DNA of 64,000 bases from Bacteroidales bacterium UBA4179. Lineage in GTDB: Bacteria; Bacteroidota; Bacteroidia; Bacteroidales; Dysgonomonadaceae. The stretch lies in the NCBI GenBank assembly GCA_002381125.1, contig DFUT01000026.1, positions 1 to 64,000 of the forward strand. The letters run 5' to 3'. Both the position numbers and the translations under genes were made by a program. A model generated the notes under the pieces. The model was not told where the DNA came from. It saw only the letters and a list, made by a program, of their open reading frames with translations, and did no database searches. Positions 43,324 to 53,600 of the stretch are shown one piece after another (position 1 is the first letter of the stretch; every line of letters starts with the position of its first letter).

Positions 43324-45537
43324 ATGAAGCAGACCAATTATCAACTTTTCGATTTTTTGGATTTTGATGTTAACTTAGATGGAGGAGAACGCCTTTGGAA
43401 AGCATGTTTGCCTACGGATATTAGGGAGGTAGATGGGGATATTTTTCTTACCATTCCTTTTCAAAAGCAGTGCAATTCAAACGAAATAAAGCCTGATTTT
43501 TCTGAGCCGAGAAAAAATTATACCCTTAGAATACGGGCATTGGGATCAACGATTTTACGTATATCCTTAGGAATTGATCGTCCTTACATGGAAGATTCCG
43601 AGATGCTACTTTTGAGCTCTGATCTAAAGAAAAAGCCTTTGTCCTATCGGGAAGACGAAGAAACGTGGACGATCCAGGATAAAAAAGGGAGTACAAGAGC
43701 AAAAGTGCTTTTTCCCAAACCACAGATCGAGTGGTGGAGTGATTTGCAGCCGGCGCCGGATGAGACTGTTTTCTTGAGTTTTTTCCCCCATGGGAAGAAA
43801 GCGATTTCTCTTTCGGCTTATGACATGTTTTCGCCTGCGCGTCACGATGCCTTTGCTCTGGCTTTTGTTGAAAAGAACGGCCGTGCAGACCGGGTTACTT
43901 TTTCATTGGAAGCCAAACCCGACGAATGTTTTTTTGGTACAGGAGAGCGTTTTGCCAAGATGGACCTTGCAGGGAAGACTTTCCAGATGCGTAATCAGGA
44001 TGCGCAGGGTGTAAATAACCGGAGAGCCTACAAAAACGTACCGTTTTATCTTTCTTCCGAGATTTACGGTTTGTTTCTTCATACGTGTTCGTTTGCCAAA
44101 TTTTCGCTTGCCGATCATTCCACACGTTCAGTTCAGATAATGGCAGAAGAGCCCTTTATCGATTTCTTTTTAATCGGTGGCGACACGTTGGAAGAGGTTT
44201 TGTTCGGCTATCGTCAGTTGACGGGATTTCCGCCCATGCCTCCACTTTGGAGTTTCGGAATATGGATGAGCCGCATGACCTATTTTTCGGCAGAAGAGGT
44301 AAACGAAATTTGCGAGAGGTTGCGCAAGGAAGATTATCCGTGTGATGTTATTCATTTGGATACGGGTTGGTTTGAAACCGATTGGCTTTGCGAATGGAAA
44401 TTCAACGAGAAGCGTTTCCCTGAACCCGAAAAATTTATTCGACATCTGAGGGGAAAAGGGTTTCGCGTTAGTCTATGGCAATTACCGTATATTTCCTACG
44501 ATGCCGCTCAGTACTGTGAAGCGGAGGAACACCATTACATTGGCAAAGGGGTTCGCAAGCTTTCGGGTGCGTCGAATTTCAGTGTGCAGGATTTTGCGGG
44601 AACGATTGATTTTACATACGATAAAGCCGTTGAATGGTATAAAGACCTGTTGCGAAACTTGCTAAAAATGGGTGCGAGTTGCATTAAAGCCGATTTTGGT
44701 GAAGATATTCATTTGGATGCGGAATATCAGGGTATGCCGGCCGAAAAATTGCAGAACATCTATCCCCTTTTGTATCAGAAAGCCGTATATGAAGTAACGA
44801 AAGAAGTTACAGGTGAAGGGATTATCTGGGCTCGAGCAGGGTGGGCGGGTTGTCAGCGATATCCGGTTCACTGGGGAGGCGATGCTGCTTGTTCGTGGCA
44901 CGGTATGGCCGGTTCACTGAAAGGGGGATTACATTTGGGCTTGTCGGGTTTCGGTTTTTGGAGTCACGATATCCCTGGATTCCATGGTGTGCCCAATTTT
45001 ATGAACTCCGTCATACCGGACGATCTTTATGTTCGATGGACACAGTTTGGCGTTTTTACTTCGCACATGCGCTATCACGGTACACATAAGCGCGAACCGT
45101 GGGAATATCCCTATATTTCGGAGATTATCCGGGAATGGTGGAAATTGCGGTATCGGTTAATCCCCTATATCGTTCAGCAAAGCGAGAAGACAACCCGTAC
45201 TGGATTTCCTGTGCTAAGGGCGTTGGTTTTACATCATCCCGATGACAGAACGTGTCGTCACATCGATGATCAATATTATTTCGGCGACCATATGATGGTG
45301 GCACCGGTGATGAATTCGTCAGGTAGACGCGATATCTATTTGCCCGAAGGGAAATGGGTTCACTTTTTCACCCGAGAAATTTTGGAAGGGCCGCGTTGGC
45401 TGAAGGATGTGACCGTTCCTTTGGAAGAGATGCCTGTATATGTAAAATATGGAGCTACCATTCCGATGTATCTCGAGGACGTGAGTTGTACGGATGAAAT
45501 GGATATGGAGAAAGTTGTCGAAGTTATTTTTGATTAA
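43324..45537 (+). CDS. GH31 alpha-xylosidase-type enzyme
   Basis: A 737-residue retaining alpha-glycosidase of family GH31, nearest to the YicI alpha-xylosidases. No signal peptide, so it is likely cytoplasmic and acts on imported oligosaccharides. Residues 1-260 are the beta-sandwich N-terminal domains; the barrel follows with PPLWSFGIWMSRMTYF. The nucleophile is Asp457 in KADFGED, and the general acid/base is Asp520 in WGGDA; RYHGTHKREPWEY follows. A strong AGGAGG ribosome-binding site lies in front. The exact sugar (xylose, galactose or other alpha-linkage) is not determined by these motifs. Confidence 0.88.
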   Translation: MKQTNYQLFDFLDFDVNLDGGERLWKACLPTDIREVDGDIFLTIPFQKQCNSNEIKPDFSEPRKNYTLRIRALGSTILRISLGIDRPYMEDSEMLLLSSDLKKKPLSYREDEETWTIQDKKGSTRAKVLFPKPQIEWWSDLQPAPDETVFLSFFPHGKKAISLSAYDMFSPARHDAFALAFVEKNGRADRVTFSLEAKPDECFFGTGERFAKMDLAGKTFQMRNQDAQGVNNRRAYKNVPFYLSSEIYGLFLHTCSFAKFSLADHSTRSVQIMAEEPFIDFFLIGGDTLEEVLFGYRQLTGFPPMPPLWSFGIWMSRMTYFSAEEVNEICERLRKEDYPCDVIHLDTGWFETDWLCEWKFNEKRFPEPEKFIRHLRGKGFRVSLWQLPYISYDAAQYCEAEEHHYIGKGVRKLSGASNFSVQDFAGTIDFTYDKAVEWYKDLLRNLLKMGASCIKADFGEDIHLDAEYQGMPAEKLQNIYPLLYQKAVYEVTKEVTGEGIIWARAGWAGCQRYPVHWGGDAACSWHGMAGSLKGGLHLGLSGFGFWSHDIPGFHGVPNFMNSVIPDDLYVRWTQFGVFTSHMRYHGTHKREPWEYPYISEIIREWWKLRYRLIPYIVQQSEKTTRTGFPVLRALVLHHPDDRTCRHIDDQYYFGDHMMVAPVMNSSGRRDIYLPEGKWVHFFTREILEGPRWLKDVTVPLEEMPVYVKYGATIPMYLEDVSCTDEMDMEKVVEVIFD

Positions 45538-45540
45538 ATA

Positions 45541-46614
45541 ATGAGAAGTATGCAAACTTGGAAATTGAATTTTGAAGAGACGAAGCAACATTATCTGGAC
45601 TGGTGGGACCACAAAGGGATTGTTTTGTCAATGTGGGAACACATTCCGAAGGATGGCGATCCTTATGAAAATGTTCCACCGCCACCCCCCTGCAAAGATT
45701 GGAATCAGTTTTGGTTTGATCCCGAATGGAGATCGGATTACCTGCATTATACCATGTCGAGAAATTCCTATCTTGCCGATATCCTTCCCATTGCCAACAC
45801 ACAATTGGGACCGGGTTCTCTTGCCTCCATTCTCGGAGCTGAATTGGAGGCACGTGAGGATACTATCTGGATAAGGGAAAAACCCGATTTTGACGGTCGG
45901 ATTGTTTTCGACGAAAACAACAAATGGTGGAAACTACACAAAGATCTGTTGAATGCATGTAAAGCGAAATCGCAGGGCAAATATTTGGTTGGCTGTCCCG
46001 ATTTAGTGGAAGGATTGGATGTGCTGGCCAGTCTTAAAGGATCGGACAATGTCCTTATGGATTTGGTGATGAATCCCGAAGAAACCCTGCGCCAATTGCA
46101 GGATATCAATACGGTTTATTTTAGGGTTTTCGATGAGATTTACGATATCATCAACGTGGATGGGGAAATGGGATTCTGTTATTTTTCTTTGTGGGCACCG
46201 GGAAAAGTGACAAAATTACAGGCAGATTTGTCTATTATGATTTCTGAAGAAGACTACCGTACTTTTTGTCAGCCGTTTTTACGTGAACAATGCAACAACA
46301 TAGACTATACTCTCTATCATTTGGATGGGGTGGATGCTATTCGTCATTTGGGTGCTGTTTTGGAAATCGAAAACCTCAAGGCCGTTCAATGGACTCCGGG
46401 TTATGGTCAGCCTCAGGGAGGAAACCCTCAATGGTATGATTTGTATAAGCGGATTCTTGCGAGTGGGAAATCTGTAATGATCAACTGGGTAACATTGGAC
46501 GAGATAGCGCCTCTGATCGATAATATTGGGAATCAGGGATTACATATTAACGTCGATTTTAAATCGGAAAAAGACATAGAAAAAGCATTAAAAATTGTGG
46601 AGCGGTACCGATGA
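45541..46614 (+). CDS. UroD-fold methyltransferase, probable substrate-specific MT-I
   Basis: A 357-residue protein of the uroporphyrinogen-decarboxylase/MtaA-like superfamily, not a true HemE (it lacks the RAGR-type substrate motifs). The C-terminal barrel contains LYHLDGVDAIRHL (His260, Asp262) where corrinoid methyltransferases usually have HxC, then AVQWTPGYGQPQGGNPQWYDLYKRI. In such systems one UroD-type enzyme moves the methyl group from substrate to the corrinoid protein. I infer that role here, since the other UroD-fold gene in the operon has the standard HxC site. Begins three bases after the GH31 stop. Confidence 0.7.
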   Translation: MRSMQTWKLNFEETKQHYLDWWDHKGIVLSMWEHIPKDGDPYENVPPPPPCKDWNQFWFDPEWRSDYLHYTMSRNSYLADILPIANTQLGPGSLASILGAELEAREDTIWIREKPDFDGRIVFDENNKWWKLHKDLLNACKAKSQGKYLVGCPDLVEGLDVLASLKGSDNVLMDLVMNPEETLRQLQDINTVYFRVFDEIYDIINVDGEMGFCYFSLWAPGKVTKLQADLSIMISEEDYRTFCQPFLREQCNNIDYTLYHLDGVDAIRHLGAVLEIENLKAVQWTPGYGQPQGGNPQWYDLYKRILASGKSVMINWVTLDEIAPLIDNIGNQGLHINVDFKSEKDIEKALKIVERYR

Positions 46615-46658
46615 TTTTATACACGAAAAAATAGTTGGATGAAACAAAATAAAGCCGG

Positions 46659-48218
46659 ATGGAAGACTTGATTCACTTATCTATTGCGGATGTTGTCGTT
46701 ATTTTTGTTTATGTGAGTATTCTGATAGGCATTGCCTGTTGGGCTGGTTTCGCCAAAAAAAACAAGAGTGATGATCTTTTCCTTGCCAATAAATCGCTTG
46801 GGTGGTTTGCAATTGGACTTACGATGTGGGGGACTAACGTCGGTCCTTCCATGCTGATTGCTAATGCCAGCAGCGGCTATGAAAGTGGTATTGTGGCAGG
46901 AAATTTTTCTTGGTATGCTTTCCCTTTTATTTTGATGCTGGCTTTTGTTTTTGCGCCTCGGTATTTGGGTGCAAAAGTAACCACACTTCCTGAATATATG
47001 GGAAAGCGTTTTGGTGAAACCACGCAACGATACATTGCCTGGTATTCTATTCTGACGATTTTGATATCGTGGTTGGGATTAACCTTGTTTTCCGGTGGAA
47101 TTTTCATGGCTCAGCTTTTGGATTTTCCTTTGTGGGGCTGCATCGTTATTCTGGTTACGATTTCGGCATTTTTTGTCTTGATTGGAGGTTTAAAGACGAT
47201 AGCCTATACCAATGTCTTTCAAATGCTTTTATTGATCGGCGTATCGATTTTACTGGTGGTGATGTCGGTCCATAGGGTAGGAGGGATAGGGAAAGTGCTT
47301 GAGGCAACACCTTCTTCTTATTGGAAATTGTTTCAACCCTTGAGCGATAAGGATTTTCCTTGGTTGGCTATTCTTTTGGGATATCCTGTTATGGGTATTT
47401 GGTTTTGGTGTACCGATCAATCAATGGTACAGTCGGTATTGGGCGCAAAGAGTTTGGAAGAAGGACAGAAAGGGGCAAATTTTACGGCATGGTTAAAACT
47501 GATCGATATTCCTCTTTTCATTTTTCCTGGCATATTGGCATATCTTCTTCTTCCCGGTTTGACAAATTCGACCGATGCTTATCTAAAATTGGTAAAAACA
47601 GTTTTTCCTTCCGGACTATTGGGTTTGGTAGTTATTGTGATGATGGCGGCTCTGATCAGTACCATTAGCTCGGCTCTTAATTCGTTGAGTACGGTTTTTA
47701 CGATGGATATTTACGTTAAACGTTATAAACCTGAGGCTGACAGAAAGGAAATTAAAAAAACAGGACGGTTGGTGGTTTTGGCAGGCACTTTTTTCTCTAT
47801 TTTTCTGGCCATTGGAATATCTTTTATTCAAGGGTTGAGTTTTTTCAATATTTTTCAATCGGTTTTAGGATTTATAGCGCCGCCTATGTCGGTAGCTTTC
47901 TTGTTTGCCGTATTGTGGAGAAAGACGTCGCGCAAAGCCATAAATCTAGTACTTTCATTGGGGACGGTTTTTAGCTTGGGTATCGGTATTCTGTACTACA
48001 CTAATCTTATTTTTAATGGTGTCCATTTTTTATATGTCTCTTTCCTTATCTTTGTTTTGTTGTCGGTTTTTGTGTGGCTGTTTTCTTTAATTAGCAAGGA
48101 ATCAGATGAGTCTGTTTCGATACCGAGTTACAAACCGGTAAAAGTGAATAAGTCGGTAAAAATTTCCTGGAGTGTTTTAATTGTTGTGATGATCGGGATG
48201 TATGTCCTATTTAATTGA
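46659..48218 (+). CDS. Sodium:solute symporter (SGLT-like)
   Basis: A 519-residue inner-membrane transporter of the SSS family with about 13-14 membrane segments. GTNVGPSMLIANASSGYESG (TM2/3 region) and WCTDQSMVQSVLGAKSLEEGQKG are characteristic of sugar-type SGLT members. It probably imports a monosaccharide or glycoside with sodium. It lies between the two UroD-type methyltransferase genes, so the imported compound is a candidate substrate of the corrinoid methyl transfer. The substrate itself is unknown. Confidence 0.85.
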   Translation: MEDLIHLSIADVVVIFVYVSILIGIACWAGFAKKNKSDDLFLANKSLGWFAIGLTMWGTNVGPSMLIANASSGYESGIVAGNFSWYAFPFILMLAFVFAPRYLGAKVTTLPEYMGKRFGETTQRYIAWYSILTILISWLGLTLFSGGIFMAQLLDFPLWGCIVILVTISAFFVLIGGLKTIAYTNVFQMLLLIGVSILLVVMSVHRVGGIGKVLEATPSSYWKLFQPLSDKDFPWLAILLGYPVMGIWFWCTDQSMVQSVLGAKSLEEGQKGANFTAWLKLIDIPLFIFPGILAYLLLPGLTNSTDAYLKLVKTVFPSGLLGLVVIVMMAALISTISSALNSLSTVFTMDIYVKRYKPEADRKEIKKTGRLVVLAGTFFSIFLAIGISFIQGLSFFNIFQSVLGFIAPPMSVAFLFAVLWRKTSRKAINLVLSLGTVFSLGIGILYYTNLIFNGVHFLYVSFLIFVLLSVFVWLFSLISKESDESVSIPSYKPVKVNKSVKISWSVLIVVMIGMYVLFN

Positions 48219-48231
48219 GTTGAATAATTAA

Positions 48232-48906
48232 ATGAAATCGGAATTATTGAATAAATTGTTTGAATGTGTGGAATTCGGGAAAATCAATCTTGAATCGCCT
48301 TATCCACCTCAAATGAAAGGATTGCCCGGTGCAGATGAAATTACCCGGCAGGCTCTTGAATCAGGAATAACGCCTGATGAGATATTAAATGAAGCCCTTA
48401 TTGCAGCGATGGATAAAGTGGGGCAAAAATTTTCCGAAAAAAAGATTTTTGTTCCTCAAATGTTATTGTCGGCAAAAGCAATGAATGTATCAATGGAACA
48501 TTTAAAACCTTATTTTGCAGATGGTTCCGTAAAACGCAAGGGCGTTTTTATTTTGGGAACAGTTTTTGGCGATTTGCATGATATCGGCAAAAATCTAGTG
48601 GGAATGATGATCGAAGGAGCAGGTTGGGAAGTAATTGATCTAGGGGTTGACGTAAAAATCGATACGTTTGTAAACAAGGTAAAAGAGTATCCCGGCTCTC
48701 CTGTAGGCATTTCCGCATTGCTCAGCACAACCATGATCAATATCAAGCCTGTTATTGAAGCTATCAAAACGGTTTCTCCGAAAACGAAAGTCATCGTTGG
48801 AGGTGCACCTCTTTCTGCAGAGTTCGCTGCATCGATCGGTGCAGACGCATATGGGAAAAATCCCCTGGAAGGAATAAAATGGTTGGAATCAACATATCGT
48901 TCATAA
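48232..48906 (+). CDS. Corrinoid-binding methyl carrier protein
   Basis: A 224-residue cobalamin-binding protein of the MtaC/MtbC/MetH type. Residues 30-95 form the helical cap (EALIAAMDKVGQKFSEKKIFVPQMLL), and the rest is the B12-binding Rossmann domain. The base-off ligand motif DxHxxG is present, with His116 in GDLHDIGKN. SALLSTTMINIKPVIEAI and VIVGGAPLS complete the pocket. It carries the methyl group between two methyltransferases. It is encoded between the symporter and the HxC-type methyltransferase, with spacers of 13 and 22 bases. Confidence 0.92.
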   Translation: MKSELLNKLFECVEFGKINLESPYPPQMKGLPGADEITRQALESGITPDEILNEALIAAMDKVGQKFSEKKIFVPQMLLSAKAMNVSMEHLKPYFADGSVKRKGVFILGTVFGDLHDIGKNLVGMMIEGAGWEVIDLGVDVKIDTFVNKVKEYPGSPVGISALLSTTMINIKPVIEAIKTVSPKTKVIVGGAPLSAEFAASIGADAYGKNPLEGIKWLESTYRS

Positions 48907-48928
48907 TATGTGAAAAGGAAAACAGAAA

Positions 48929-49909
48929 ATGAAAAAATGTTTGGCTTTACCCTTTATCACTCATCCCGGAATTGAATTGATCGGGAAGACGGTTCAAGAT
49001 GCTGTTTCGGATGGAAAAATTCAGTATGAAGCGATGAAGGCAGTGTCGGATGAATTTGACACCATGGGCTGCACAGCTATTATGGATTTAACGGTAGAAG
49101 CAGAAGCTTTTGGTGCAGAAATCAGTATGCCGGAAGATGAGATACCTACTGTTAAGGGCAGATTGTTGAAAAGTGCAGCTGATGTAGAAAAGTTGTCTGT
49201 TCCCGATTTAGGACAAGGGCGTTTGAAGGAATTTTTAAAAGCCAATAAATTGGCTGTAGAAAATATTACGGCTAAACCGGTGTTTTCGGGATGTATAGGT
49301 CCTTTTTCCCTTGCGGGTAGATTGTACGGTATGTCGGAAATTATGATTTCAATGTACACTGAACCCGAAACGGTTCTACTGTTACTGTTGAAGTGTACGG
49401 AATTTTTAATCCGATATTGTATGGAGTTGAAAAAAACGGGCACGGTTGGAGTCATTATGGCTGAACCTGCTGCCGGCTTGTTATCTAATGAAGATTGTAT
49501 GGTTTATTCGTCGGATTTCGTGAAAAAGATTGTTAATACTGTTCAGGATGATAATTTTACTGTTATTCTGCATAATTGTGGCAATATGGGTCAGTGTACT
49601 TATGCTATGATTGCAAGTGGGGCAAATGCTTTGCATTTCGGCAATACTGTAGATATAGTAGAGGTGTTGCAAGATTGCCCTTCCGATAAAATTGTGATGG
49701 GAAATATAGACCCGGTTCGTGTTTTCAAACAATCCGATCCGAATACCGTGCGTGAAGTTACTGCCGATTTGCTGGAACGGACAAGAAATTATGCCAATTT
49801 TGTAATTTCAAGTGGTTGCGATATTCCTCCTCGTACGCCTCTTGAAAATATTCGCGCTTTTTTTGAAGTTGTGAAAAAATATAATGATAAAAATTATGGG
49901 GCAGAGTAG
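48929..49909 (+). CDS. MtbA/MtaA-type methylcobamide methyltransferase (MT-II)
   Basis: A 326-residue UroD-fold protein that should transfer the methyl group from the corrinoid protein to a final acceptor. The zinc site is complete: His215 and Cys217 (LHNCGNM) and Cys297 (SSGCDIPPRTP). GCIGPFSLAGRLYGMSEIM is also typical. In methanogens the acceptor is coenzyme M; in bacteria it is more likely tetrahydrofolate or another thiol, which the sequence does not show. Its TAG stop is directly followed by the ATG of the next gene. Confidence 0.85.
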   Translation: MKKCLALPFITHPGIELIGKTVQDAVSDGKIQYEAMKAVSDEFDTMGCTAIMDLTVEAEAFGAEISMPEDEIPTVKGRLLKSAADVEKLSVPDLGQGRLKEFLKANKLAVENITAKPVFSGCIGPFSLAGRLYGMSEIMISMYTEPETVLLLLLKCTEFLIRYCMELKKTGTVGVIMAEPAAGLLSNEDCMVYSSDFVKKIVNTVQDDNFTVILHNCGNMGQCTYAMIASGANALHFGNTVDIVEVLQDCPSDKIVMGNIDPVRVFKQSDPNTVREVTADLLERTRNYANFVISSGCDIPPRTPLENIRAFFEVVKKYNDKNYGAE

Positions 49910-50611
49910 ATGATCGGTTCATTCCAATATTTTCGGTTTTCTTTCCGTGAAGTAGCCCCAACGATGAATGAGGTTCTCAAGTATGTTCAATCGACAGGAT
50001 TGGACAAGGAACATCCCGCGGTAGTTTTTACAGAAAACGTTCTTAAGAAATTAGATAATTTGCAAGGTATTTGTGGAGGGTATGTCATAAAAAAAAATGA
50101 ACCGGTATTGCCGACAGAAGGAGTAATAAAAATTGATGATTTTACCTTACATGTCGGTAAGCAAATTTCAAAATGTTTGGAAGAGGCTTCATATATAGCG
50201 CTTTTTCTTTGTACGGCAGGTCCCGATTTTTCTAATATAACCCGGAAATTGAATCATGAAGGTAGTTGGATGGAGTCATACCTTGTGGATGCAATTGGTT
50301 CGTTGACAGTAGAAAAGGCGATGAATATCATCTGGCACAATCTCGCGGAATCGATGGATAAAGAAGGATTGAAAATAAGCAATCGTTATAGTCCGGGTTA
50401 CTGTAATTGGGATGTATCGGATCAGAAGATATTGTTTTCATTGATAGGGGATAATCCGACGCGTGTAACTCTTAGCGAAACGTGTCTGATGTTACCGGTA
50501 AAATCGGTGAGTGGCATTATCGGAATTGGTGAAAATCTGAGAAGATATAAATACGGATGTGAAATGTGTAATAATCAAACGTGCATTTATAGAAAAATAA
50601 TTCATGAATAA
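49910..50611 (+). CDS. MetH activation-domain-like protein, probable corrinoid reactivator
   Basis: A 233-residue protein resembling the AdoMet-binding activation domain of B12-dependent methionine synthase. ISNRYSPGYCNWDVSDQKIL (about 155-174) and MLPVKSVSGIIGIGEN correspond to the AdoMet-binding core. The C-terminus has three Cys (CEMCNNQTC) that could bind metal. In MetH this domain methylates inactive cob(II)alamin reductively; a free-standing version here could repair the carrier protein. ATG at 49910 abuts the previous stop; an in-frame ATG at 49964 is an alternative. Its end overlaps the next glycosidase gene by eight bases. Confidence 0.75.
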   Translation: MIGSFQYFRFSFREVAPTMNEVLKYVQSTGLDKEHPAVVFTENVLKKLDNLQGICGGYVIKKNEPVLPTEGVIKIDDFTLHVGKQISKCLEEASYIALFLCTAGPDFSNITRKLNHEGSWMESYLVDAIGSLTVEKAMNIIWHNLAESMDKEGLKISNRYSPGYCNWDVSDQKILFSLIGDNPTRVTLSETCLMLPVKSVSGIIGIGENLRRYKYGCEMCNNQTCIYRKIIHE

Positions 50612-53600
50612 AGGAAAAATACATTTAAGAGTAATATTTGTTATTTGGTTTTCTGCGATTTGTGGTTTTTTGTCTGCACAAGCCACGGTTCCGCAATCCA
50701 AAATGGAAGAGATCTACGAAGAAATCAAAACACCTTACAAATATGGTTTGGTCGTTGCTCCGACCACCAATAATTATAAGGTGGATTGCCCATCGGTATT
50801 TCGTCAAGGCGATAAATGGTATATGACTTATCTGCTTTATGACGGCAAATCGGGGAAAGACGGAAGAGGATATGAAACATGGTTGGCCGAGAGCGATGAT
50901 TTGCTGCAATGGAAAACCTTGGGAAAAGTTCTTTCTTTTCGTGAAGAAGGTTGGGATAAAAATCAACGGGGTGGTTTTGTTGCACTGGAAGAAAATACCT
51001 GGGGAGGCAGTTATACCCTCAACACCTTTAAGAATAAATATTGGATGACATACATTGGTGGTAACAAACCGGGCTACGAATCTACGCCTTTGAAAATCGG
51101 ATTGGCTTTTACTGAAAAGGACCCTTCCCAACCTCATGAATGGGAAAGTTTGAATAAACCGATCCTTTCGCCGGACGATAAGGATGCGCAATGGTTTGAG
51201 AAGATTACCCAGTATAAGAGCAGCGTGTTTTGGGATAGGAGCAAAACATTGGGTAAGCCTTTTGTCATGTTTTATAATGCGGCGGGGATTCATCCGGAAA
51301 CAAAAGTAAAGGCTGAGAGAATAGGTATCGCTTTGTCGGATGATATGGTGCATTGGAAGCGATATGAGCATAATCCTGTTTTTTCTCACGAAGAGGGAAT
51401 CACAGGCGATGCCCATATCCAGAAAATCGACGATGTATATGTGATGTTCTATTTTGGAGCTTTTCACTCATCGAGAAGATATAAAGCGTTTAACACTTTT
51501 GCCTGTTCTTATGATTTGGTTAACTGGACCGATTGGAACGGCGACGATCTTATCGTTCCCTCCAAAGATTACGATAATTTGTTTGCTCACAAATCGTCTG
51601 TCATAAAACATGATGGGATAGTTTATCATTTTTATTGTGCAGTGAATGAGCATGACCAACGTGGTATTGCCTTGGCTGTTTCCAAATCTATGGGAAGATC
51701 GAAGGTTCGTTTTCCCGAACCGGATCAAAAAGGCAAGCGTGAAATTATTTCGCTGAACAACGATTGGTACACAGTTGCTTCAAGTGAAAATAGCAATGAG
51801 TACGACACCTTTGTCGTTGATGATAATTGGGAAAAAGTAAATATTCCCCACAATTGGGATGATTATTCAGGCTACCGGCAACTGACACATGGCAACAAGC
51901 ATGGAAATGCGTGGTACAAAAAAACCTTCTTTTTACCCGATTACGATGTCAACAAGCGTTTTTTTGTCCGATTCGATGGCGTAGGAACTTATGCGACCGT
52001 TTTTATAAACGGCAAGAATTTGGGCCGACATCTTGGTGGAAGAACAACTTTTACCATTGACGTGACAGATGCCATAAAAAGAGGAACAGAAAACGTGATT
52101 ACCGTCAAGGCTGAACATCCTTCTTTTATTACCGACATGCCTTGGGTTTGTGGTGGCTGCTCGTCTGAATGGGGCTTTTCGGAAGGGTCTCAGCCGTTTG
52201 GAATATTTCGACCCGTGACACTGGAAATCACAGACAACATTCGAATAGAACCCTTTGGCGTTCATATTTGGAATACCGATACTTCCTACTTGCATATTGA
52301 AACCGAGATTAAAAATTACAGTACTACACCCGAAACTTTCGAATTGGTGAGTAAGCTAAACGATGATAATGGTATTGCCGTTTTTCGGCTTTCCGATACC
52401 ATCACGCTTCAACCGGGAGAAATTACGATAGTAAAGCAAATTAGTCCGGAGATCAAACATCCGCATTTGTGGTCGAGTGACAATCCTTATCTCTATCAGT
52501 TGGCAACTCTTATAAAAAGAGACGGTAAAACAACCGATGAGCTCACTACTCCTTGTGGGGTTCGAACAGTCAGTTGGCCTCTTCACAGAAAAGATAATGA
52601 TCCAACGTTTAGACTTAATGGGGAAAAGGTGTTTTTAAACGGGATTTGCGAATACGAACATCTGTTTGGCCAATCGCATGCTTTTTCAGAAGAACAGATT
52701 CTCTCGCGTGTGAGACAGATAAAAGATGCAGGATTCAATGCTTTCAGAGATGCGCATCAACCTCACAATTTGCTTTATCAGCACTATTGGGATAAAACCG
52801 GTATTTTGTGGTGGCCACAATTTTCCGCTCATATTTGGTACGATACTCCGGAATTCAGAAATAATTTTAAAAAATTGCTTTGTCAATGGGTCAAAGAAAG
52901 GCGCAATTCTCCTTCCGTTATCATGTGGGGATTACAGAACGAAAGTGTTTTACCCAAAGAATTTGCCGAAGAATGTGTTGAAATTATTCGAGAGATGGAT
53001 CCTACGGCTTGTGATCAGCGAATCATAACCACCTGTAATGGTGGAGAGGGAACAGATTGGAATGTACCTCAGAATTGGTCTGGGACCTATGGTGGCGACC
53101 CCGACAAGTATGCTGATGAGCTTAAGAAACAGTTGTTGAATGGCGAATACGGAGCTTGGCGTTCCATTGATTTGCATTCAGAAGGTGATTTTGCCCCACA
53201 GGGCATATGGAGCGAAGAAAAGATGTGTTTGCTGCTGGAAAAAAAGATTCGTTTGGCTGAATCGGTAAAAGATAGTTGTTGTGGACATTTTTTATGGCTT
53301 TTTAATTCGCATGACAATCCCGGAAGAAAACAACCTGATGAAGGGTATCGCATTATTGATAAAATAGGTCCTGTCAATTATAAAGGTCTGTTAACCTCTT
53401 GGGGGGAACCGGTAGATGCTTATTATATGTACAGGGCAAATTACGTGTCATCTAAAAAAGATCCGATGGTGTATATTGCATCTCATACATGGCCTGATCG
53501 TTGGGAGACTCCAGGCATGAAAAGCGGGATCAGGGTTTATTCAAATTGCGATGAAGTGGAATTGTTTAACGATGTGCAATCGGAATCGCTGGGGAGATTG

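Noticed and set aside
45541..46614. Annotation as HemE (uroporphyrinogen decarboxylase)
   Set aside because: The fold fits, but heme-pathway substrate motifs are missing and the neighbours are corrinoid and methyl-transfer genes.
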